Positions 1 to 9,200 of a DNA stretch of 64,000 bases are shown in pieces (the first letter of the stretch is position 1; every line of letters begins with the position of its first letter). Below the pieces are notes generated by a model that saw nothing but the letters and a program-made list of their open reading frames with translations, did not search any database and was not told the origin of the DNA. The translations under genes were made by a program, and so were the position numbers. Source of the stretch: Sympetrum striolatum (lineage: Eukaryota; Arthropoda; Insecta; Odonata; Libellulidae); NCBI GenBank assembly GCA_947579665.1, contig OX388343.1, forward strand, positions 89,136,254 to 89,200,253, written 5' to 3'.

Positions 1-1787
1 GATATTTTCATTTATAGATTCCTAAAAGAAGCAATAATTACTACAATTAGTTTCTTAATCTACTTACAAATTCACTATTATTCATAGTTTATTGAATATA
101 CTTTAGTATATAAGTTGCTGGTGTATTTATTACTTGTTATGGCTGATTCTACAATTAGAGTCGTTAATTAATTAATTGACTATTAATTTCGCCTCAAATT
201 TCTGTCGTTACTAATGGGTTTTCTCCAAGAATTTGCCGAATATTTATTCTAATGACAATTATATTTCAACGAAAAATTACTAGCTAATTACTGACGTGAT
301 AAAACCACCCGTCCGTAAAACCTGGGAAATTTTCGCTGATCATACTCTCAGATGTCAGGTCATTAACTGAGACCGCCAGCAAATTTCCTGAGAATTCATA
401 ATCGAGTATATAAATTCCTGGAAGCCCTCAAGCGCATTCTGGAGAGAGAAAAAAAATCTTTTTTGAAAGAATGAAGAAATGATGAGAGAGGTCGAACTCA
501 GAACAGGAAAATCTCCTCCCAGCAATATATTTAGAATCTCAGTTTGCAAGAATACGCAGCAGGAAAAGTCGCCATTGAAAATTTCATATTTTGTTATCCT
601 ATTTATGTATGTGAAAAGGCTAACTTTGCTGGGATTAAATAATGAGTACTTAAAAACTTAATTTGGTGAATTAGCATCATCTCTAAAAATGAATGAATGC
701 GTAGGAAGATTTATAAGATTTTAAACCAAAATTATTGAAGAGTTTAACATTTGAAAAATATAAACGAAATGTTTATTTTCTCTAACTTCCTTTAAAGTTT
801 ATCATCTGATTGTTTACTTTATTTTTCAAGCATAATTTGTTTATTTCATCGGGCTTCAGTGAGCGTTCATAATCAGTTACTATTATTATGCTACTAAAGC
901 ATTGAATTTGGTATTAGCTTATATATTTTCTTTGAAGTTAATTTCCACTGAAGATTCTTTGACTTTAAAAAAATACCTAAATTTATCCATGCCAGGAGTA
1001 TATGCTATAAAATTAAGAGAACCTCCAAATAAAAAAAAATCATATTAAAGTTATAATGTGCATTTTGGGATATTGGCCTTGTCTAGCAAACTAGTGATGA
1101 AATATGGCATATTATCAGAAATTGACAATATTATGAATAGTATACAGTTGAGATGCTTTCACGTTTAATTGTTTTAAGTCATAAAATATCTCACCAATAT
1201 TAAATGTTTCTTAATTTTAAACGACTCCAGAATTATGAGAACTAGATGTCATCGTTTTGTCTATTTTCAGCGCTGATAATAAAATGAAGGGTTAATCCAT
1301 TCAGCAGAAAAGGAACAATGAAATAAAAGAGCGCCGATATTCCTCGAACAATGGAAGGCATTTCGAATTAAAATGAGGAGTTGTAATCCGAACCGATCTG
1401 AATGGCTCCGATTTCTCAATGAATGAGTCACGTTCATTCCATGTAGCACGGATGGTGGAAAATACGTTCGGTCAAGTCTCCGCTTCCTCGGTAAGAGCAA
1501 ATGCAATCTTTGGGCAGCGAATCCTCAAGGGCCATACCAAGGGTGTCGACATTTGGACGCGGATGTAGGCGATAATAATGGAAGGTCATCGGAGTCACCG
1601 GCAACGACTGCTTTTCTCGGGAGGATGAGAATCCCGCCCAGCAGCACGACGTCGACCGCCCCTCCCCCTCTCAACCCTCCGGAATCCTTCTTGCTTGTCC
1701 CTCCACTTCCCTCCCTGCCGCCTGCAGCTCCCCACCTGCCAGGTAACCACCCACCAAACGTAGGCGTTGGATGCGCGGGCACTCGCA
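1..1787. other. 5' flanking DNA, no gene recognised
   Basis: The first 1.25 kb is AT-rich with stop codons in all frames. From about 1260 the composition becomes GC-richer towards the promoter of the protease-homologue gene. Overlapping open frames on both strands at 1525-2020 are low-complexity (Pro/Ser or Gly/Arg) and look like by-products of composition. This stretch presumably holds the upstream control region of the gene starting at 1835. Confidence 0.5.
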
Positions 1788-1822
1788 TATATAAGATGAG
1801 CCACGAGATTTCCTTCCACAGC
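1788..1822 (+). promoter_or_regulatory. Core promoter of the clip-domain protease homologue
   Basis: TATATAAG lies at 1788-1795, and a pyrimidine-rich CCACAG stretch lies about 30 bp downstream at 1816-1821, where transcription would be expected to start. The translation start at 1835 then leaves a 5' UTR of only about 15 nt. The context ACCG-ATG-G is favourable. The TATA match is seen directly; the start point is inferred from spacing. Confidence 0.7.
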
Positions 1823-1834
1823 TGACTCGAACCG

Positions 1835-3238
1835 ATGGCAAACAAGTTCGCTCTCGGTCTCCTGTTGGTGCTCTCCCTTCAGGGGAGCATCGACGCTTAC
1901 GGTCCCCCAGCACGTAAGAAGACAACACGCCCCATCCCCACTGAAGAGTCCCCTACGACTGCTTTCTCTCCCGATTATTCCCAGCAATCTCTTTCCCCAT
2001 TCCCACAAGCCCCGGGACAAGAACGTGCTCCGTTACCGGTATTCCCTGGAGGCAGTTCGTCGCAAGGGGGAGACTTCTGGTGGAAGGCTCCAGGAGGACC
2101 TTTCTCACCATCGAACACTCCACATAGTGGGCCGTCGCACACACCCGGCGCGGGATGCGGCGGTGGATCCGCTAGCTCTTGCGGTGGTGCTTCTTCGTCA
2201 TCGATATCCGTGTCATCCGTGTCTGGTGTAGGGTGTGGAGGACCAGCTGGTGCTTCAGGATGTGGGGGCCCATCGCCTGCCGGTCCAGGTGCTTCCCCGC
2301 AGGCACCGTCCTTTTCTGAAAATCCATTCCTGTGCTCTCTGGCAGGTGGAAAAGGATGCCAAACAGCTCCTGGAGGCTCTCCTGGATTTGGACCGGGAGC
2401 ACCTTCTCACAGTGGTGCACCAGGGTCAGGAGGTCATAAACCAGCATTTCCATCATATGGAGGTAGTCCTAGCACGCCATCACACGGAGGAAGCCCTGGA
2501 TCTCCAGGCTCCCCAGGTTCTCCGGGATCACCAGGATTCGGTCCTTCTCACGGAGGTGCCCCAGGCAGCCCAGGTTCTCCAGGATTTCCCGGAGCACCAG
2601 GCTCCCCAGGTAGCCCAGGAACCCCAGGATCTCCCGGATTCGGTCCTTCTCACGGAGGTAGCCCAGGTAGCCCAGGTTCACCAGGATTTCCCGGAGCACC
2701 AGGCTCTCCAGGTAGCCCAGGATCTCCCGGATTTGGTCCCTCTCACGGAGGTTCCCCAGGCTTCCCTGGTAGCCCAGGATCACCAGGTTCCCCAGGTTCT
2801 CCGGGATCCCCAGGATTCGGTCCTTCTCACGGAGGTGCCCCTGGTAGCCCAGGATCTCCAGGATTTCCTGGAGCGCCAGGCTCTCCAGGCAGCCCAGGCA
2901 CCCCAGGATCTCCAGGATTCGGTCCATCCAATGGGGGATCACCAGGATCTCCAGGATATCCAGGGTCCCCTGGAGCCCCCGGAGCACCAGGTTCTCCCGG
3001 ATTTGGAGGTTCACAAGGTCCCTCATTTGGGGTTGGAAAGCCATTACCTCCTCCTTCTCCTGGTTCTTCCTATACAACGGACCGTCCTTACACTGGACCT
3101 CTAAACACAACGCCGCATCCTGGTTGCGCTGCTGCTCTGAAATGTGTCACCATCGATTACTGCACTGCTGAAGGAGTTATGGTTGATAAACCGGTGTATT
3201 TGACCAGGGAACAGGCTGAAAACAGGGTCCCACTTTCG
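1835..3238 (+). CDS. Exon 1: signal peptide, Cys-rich region, first collagen-like arm, first half of clip domain
   Basis: This exon codes for residues 1-468 and ends at a GTGAGT donor (3239) in phase 0, inside the clip domain between its third and fourth cysteines. ATG 1835 is chosen because it follows the TATA box at the right distance and begins a clear signal peptide ([17 protein letters not shown]). The open frame runs ten codons into the intron before a stop. Confidence 0.92.
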
Positions 3239-6200
3239 GTGAGTAAACGAAATATCCCTGTTGAGGGATAATATCAATAGATTTCTTGGACTCATATTAG
3301 GAAGACCGTTTTAACGTATTAAATATATGAAAATATGAAGTTTTCCCTGTTAACTTTAAGCAGTGAATGGATTACGAATCTAATACGTTAGATAACCACT
3401 CTCAATATTTTTTTTCGAAAGTGACCCGAGAAAATTTTGAATTACCTTAAAATTTTAGCGAAGTATGTTATTTAAAAGTTTAAGGATAGAAATTAAATTT
3501 AAAAAATTCCGATAATATACGTATATAGATAATTTTGTATTAAATAGTCTTCACTGAAAGATTTCAAAGTATTTCTGCGGAAAAGTTAGGGGTGATGTAA
3601 TTAAATATCACCCTGCTCTCTTTTAGAGGTGAGTGAAGGGAAATTGGAAATGCTCACTAAGAAAGAGAGAGGGTCAATGATTTCTTCTGCTTCGAATGGT
3701 TGTGCATCCGGGTATGATGGCATCGTTTACGGATATTTGATTATTCTTCGCACAGTTATAAGAGGGGATTACGTGTTAAATGTCACAATAAATCTTAATT
3801 TCTCACGAAAAAATAAGTATTTATGTAAATAGTTCAGTGTAAGATTTCTCGTGAACGCAGTAGGATAGTAAAGGAAGTATCTATTTTCGAGGAAAAGTTG
3901 TTTTTTTAAATCTGCACTTTATATTGCTTTCAAAATTGATGCATGGAGCACACCTAATCGTACTGATTCAATAATTGTTACGACTTAAAATTAAAGAGAA
4001 CCAAAAATGTCTGTAGAGTAAACAATACAGCTTTTCAAGATGGCAAGACTGATATTTAATATGAAAATTAATCAGAAATAATCTAAAAGTTGCTTACAAC
4101 GAGGATAGAAAATTACTTAGGTCCCTCCTGTAAGTCCAGATATTCACAAATTTTCTTTAAGAAGATTCCGATCATTAATTTGGCAATTTATGAATTGCAA
4201 AAATGCGTCATAATGATTTATAATTATTTTATGCAACTTAAGTAACGTTTTATAATAACATAATATTATCAATTCCATGTTTTAGCATAAAATTTGCATT
4301 ATGTGAATTCGTACATTTTGATTCGGTTTATCGCATGAGTTCAGCGGCCTCATGACCACAGCGCCCTTGGTAATTTCCTCGATACCATGGCATTGGTACG
4401 CTCCCAACGTAGGATGTCGTAGTGACAATGACTCATTAAACGTTTTTGTTGTAAATGTCAAATTTTCAATGTTTATCCCAACACCCAACTGCTTCATTTA
4501 TCAAACAACCTTCGGTCATCCTTGAATTCGTTAGAGTTTATTTTGTTTATTGGGCTGTAATTAATGGATCCTATTCAAAAAGACATTTTACCAAAATCGT
4601 CTTCAACGATGGTAATTGTCTATGCCTTCCGCAATATCCATACGGCGCGGAGGCTAATGAATTCATCCTTGTCACCTTCCGGCGTTGCCTCCTCTTCTGG
4701 TGATATCATCCTCTCACTTTCACTCTCCGAGAGTTCCCTTCCTCATCTATTGTAGCGCCCACTCGTTTCGACTCCTACGCAACCAGACGATATAAATAAA
4801 AGTCAGCCGTCACCCTCTCAGAGTACAGTAAGGTCTGCCCTGCCCTTCCGAGAAGCGTCTTTCCAACGAAAAAAATTTCCTTTAAGACGCCCTACTCGTT
4901 TTGCCTCTATGGCTTGCGTTTTACCATTTCATAACATATTCTCGAAAGACTGAATAAATATGGCCCTGAAGGTAATAGAGTGAGAGATACATATTTGTTT
5001 CAGAAACACAATGAGGAATAAATTTTCCTAAACCTGCGAATCACTCATTGCTAATTATTTCATGATTATGCGCATCATTAAAGAGTAGCATCCGGCATAG
5101 TATAGCCTGCAATATAATCATTCAGAAACAACAGATTCGAATGCATGGTTCTTAAAATTTAATCCAATTTAATTTAAATTTTATAATCTCCATTTCATTG
5201 CATGCCTTGGAATATGTGGTAGAATTGAAGAAGAAGAAACACTCGCTTATAATTCAGAGTTAAAATAAAAGAAATGAAAATTAAATACATATCTTATAAA
5301 AATGATGGAATTGAACATAAACTTGGCACAGGAAAGCATGCGACTTAACTTTGCACAAGAAGTGAACTTCACTTCTTGAACAGTACATCCAATAAATTAT
5401 GAAGATTTGTTTTTGTTTGTTTGGTGTACGACTTCCTTGGGAACTAATTTCATCATTGTTATAGAGTCCAATAGGAATACGTAGCAAATGTGAGACCACA
5501 GATAGTGTTATGAAACACTTCCATTATATTTCTTAAGGAAAATATTAAATCGTTTGCGACATGTAGATGATTGACAAGAAACTGCAAGATCGTGAGTAGA
5601 AAGGTTTTAGATTATCAAATAAGGAAGCAATTAGCTTGAGCATTATTATCGCATGTTCCTTGTATGCGGTTGATTCCTCCTCGAAATTCAGTAGAAAATT
5701 CTACTATACCTTATACTTCACGATGAATAGTCCTCAGGGTATTTTTTAAGGTATAGGGATATTTTAAATAAGAATAATTAACTCAATATATGATATTTTC
5801 AAAATATTTAATATTCAAGATCAACTTAATATCCTTAATTTAATAATTGTTAAAAAAATATATTCAGTATTTATCGAAGTACGGGAAACAATATTATTCT
5901 AAGAAATAACATTTCCAAAATTAATTTTCTATGACTTCTAATTCCATATCAACCTTCTCTATCGTGTTTGGTTTTTCATCAAATAAAATACCAAATATTT
6001 CGAAAGTGATACATTACAATTTGTTTAGAGTAGTAAGAGCTTGAATTAAACATCTCTTACTTTCTGACTATGCGGATACTTTTCATATAATACACAACGT
6101 ATTTTCAAGATTTTCTTATGAATTGAATCCTACCGGATTTAATTCGATTTCGTATTCGAAATATTACGATTATCAGCTTTGGCTTATCAATAGAAAAGAA

Positions 6201-9200
6201 ATTTCAGGGATTTCATTTAGGGGTAAAAATTTTGATTCATTAGTAAATATACAGACTTTTTGTAGTGTCAACTCACTAACAGCTTTTCTATTCAAGCATA
6301 TTTAGATATTTTTGGGAATAACTTATCATTCTCGTACAGCTTCTCTTTTACATAATTTACGATGTAATATTTTCAATTGTATACTTGGAAAAATATAAAA
6401 TTTACAATGCAAAGGTAGAGTTATTTGTCTAGGATATGATTGATATTTATTTGAGATCCATCAGATACTATTCTTGTTCAGAAGTCTTTCTTGATTTAAT
6501 TTGGATGACAAGGAAAAGATCTTGCAAATTTTCATAATTTTAATCTTACATTGCAGCTTTCATTAATGAGAATGCCAAGAAGTTTGCATTGCTATTCATA
6601 TGAGAATGATAATCAAAATTTACCAGAAAGTCGAAGGAAATTGTGTGGAAAATAAAAGCATTGCCAGAGACCGAGATGAGACCGTTATGGGCTAAAGAAA
6701 ATCTATAATTTTGTTAAGATTTCAGTAATTCCATATCTTAGCTCCTAATTAATGTTTGCATTTGTTTATTTTCCGAATATCTGATGAAGTAAAATGGTAT
6801 ATTTTCTACAGAGTGATCATAACAATTTGAGAAATCCAATGCTCTTTAGTCTTTAAGTTTCATTTTCCTCCAAAAAACAATTATATACAAGGAAACGATT
6901 AAGGGTATATTGCACATAATTATGTTATGTTCAATATACCCTTTACTCATTCCTTGCGAATCCTTAAGGGGGGTTTCTCCTTAACGACACTTTGTGTTGC
7001 CGGTACCTCTATGAGACCATGGCTCGTAGACGATGCCGCACAGTCGGACGAAACCACACTTGCCCTTGCACACAAAGTTCTCATAACGGCTTGTCAGAAT
7101 GTTCTGGCCTAGATGGTTAATCCAACCCCAGACTCCCGGATAGAGGAAGAGCCCGGGCTAGATTCCCGGCCCCGTCAGACATTTTTCAAGTCTGTTTTTC
7201 CTTGGGACAATTTTATACTTTATTTCTTACTGTTAGTCACACTAGGTTTTGTTATAAGTTCAAAATATAACTAATCAATAATTATAAAGTCAAAAGTAAT
7301 AGAAAGTAAATACTACAGGTACGAAATCATCTTCGTATTTGAAATAACCATAGGTTTACAGAATTATTCTCTTAGTAAATAGTTTCACCCTATCAGAGGT
7401 CGTAATTTACTTTTCTGATTCATTATATTCTGTGCACCAAGAAATATGCACCTTAAATCGCAGACTATCAGATATTTTTCGAGTTAATAAGCTAATAGGA
7501 TAAAGTTGTTTCTAAAAGAACAATACAGAAAAATGTACTGTATTTGAACCTAGTCACTGAAGAATTGTCTTTAAGGACAGTTAATTCATTAATTGTTATC
7601 GATAAGGTTGTATACAAAATACTGGGAACATAAATTTTATAACTTAAGTGAGTACCTTTCACATCACTGAAGATAAATAATTTACCAACAGTTTTCCAGC
7701 CTTAGTATCCTTTCTTTATGACTTCCGGAATTTCAACCGAGAATGCAAATTGTAAGTTTAGAAATATTGTATTTCATCCTGAATACCTGATTTGTGATTA
7801 TATAACTAAATCATTGAATAAATGTATGATTTTGAACTGATATGGTTTAAGTCCTATTTCAGTTTTACTCCAGATTCCATAAGTCTAAATTATTTATATT
7901 TTTCCTCAGGAATGTGTTAATCCCGATACCGGTGTCGTAGGAAAATGCTGCCGCGACCCTAATTACAAGGATCCTTGGCCCGATATGGGTCTTGGCGGTC
8001 ATGGCCATGGAAATCATGGTGGAGCTTTCCCAACTGGACCTTCTGGAAAACCAACACCTGGCTCAACATTCCCAGGACAACCAGGCTCTGGCTTCCCTGG
8101 ATCTCCAGGATCACCCGGATTCCCAGGAGCACCCGGATCTCCAGGAAGCCCTGGCTCCCCAGGGTTTGGCCCAGGCGCACCATCTCACGGAGGAGCACCA
8201 GGTTCACCTGGTAGCCCAGGATCTCCAGGATCACCAGGATTCCCTGGGGCCCCCGGATCCCAAGGAAGGCCAGGCTCTCCAGGATTCCCTGGCGCACCAT
8301 CTCACGGAGGGGCACCGGGTTCACCTGGTAGCCCAGGATATCCAGGATCACCAGGATTCCCAGGAGCACCCGGATCCCAAGGAAAGCCAGGTTCGCCAGG
8401 ATCTCCTGGCTTTGGTCCAGGCGCACCATCTTACGGAGGAACACCAGGATTCCCTGGTAGCCCAGGGTCACCAGGAGCGCCAGGCTCTCCAGGATCACCA
8501 GGCTTTGGTCCAGGCGCACCTTCTCATGGAGGATCTCCTGGTAGCCCAGGATATCCAGGATCACAAGGATTTCCAGGAGCACCAGGATCTCCAGGCAGCC
8601 CAGGGAGCCCAGGCTCTCCAGGTTTTGGCCCATCTCACGGAGGAGCACCAGGGTCACCTGGTAGCCAAGGATTCCCAGGAGCACCCGGATCCCCAGGAAG
8701 CCCAGGGAGCCCAGGCTCTCCAGGTTTTGGCCCATCTCATGGAGGAGCACCAGGATCACCTGGTAGCCAAGGATTCCCAGGAGCACCCGGATCCCCAGGA
8801 AGCCCAGGGAGCCCAGGCTCTCCAGGTTTTGGCCCATCTCATGGAGGAGCACCAGGATCACCTGGTAGCCAAGGATTTCCAGGAGCACCCGGATCCCCAG
8901 GAAGCCCAGGGAGCCCAGGCTCTCCAGGTTTTGGCCCATCTCATGGAGGAGCACCAGGATCACCTGGTAGCCAAGGATTCCCAGGAGCACCCGGATCCCC
9001 AGGAAGCCCAGGCTCTCCAGGAACCCCTGGCAGCCCAGGATATCCAGGATCACAAGGATTCCCAGGAGCACCCGGATCTCCAGGAAGCCCAGGCTCTCCA
9101 GGAGCCCCAGGTCATGGAGGAGCACCAGGAACTCCTGGATTTCCCCAACAGCCAGTCATATCCGGTGATCTGACTCCACCAGATTCAGATTATGATCAGC

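Larger units (their letters stand above)
3239..7909 (+). other. Intron 1 of the protease homologue
   Basis: The intron is 4671 bp, AT-rich, with a GTGAGT donor and TTTTCCTCAG acceptor, and it splits the clip domain. It contains a GC-richer block at about 4660-4910 with a promoter-like motif and a SINE-like fragment near 7085-7205. No exon was recognised within it. Confidence 0.85.

Noticed and set aside
2235..3110. 289-codon plus-strand and 213-codon minus-strand frames over exon 1
   Set aside because: Same cause: shadow frames of the Gly-X-Pro repeat, with Leu/Gln/His-rich meaningless repeats.
7959..9173. Open frames of 388 codons (minus strand, 7959-9125) and 393 codons (plus strand, 7992-9173) over exon 2
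   Set aside because: They arise because the collagen-like DNA repeat lacks stop codons in several frames. Only the 7910-9699 frame continues the clip domain, joins the other exons and ends in a trypsin-like fold.
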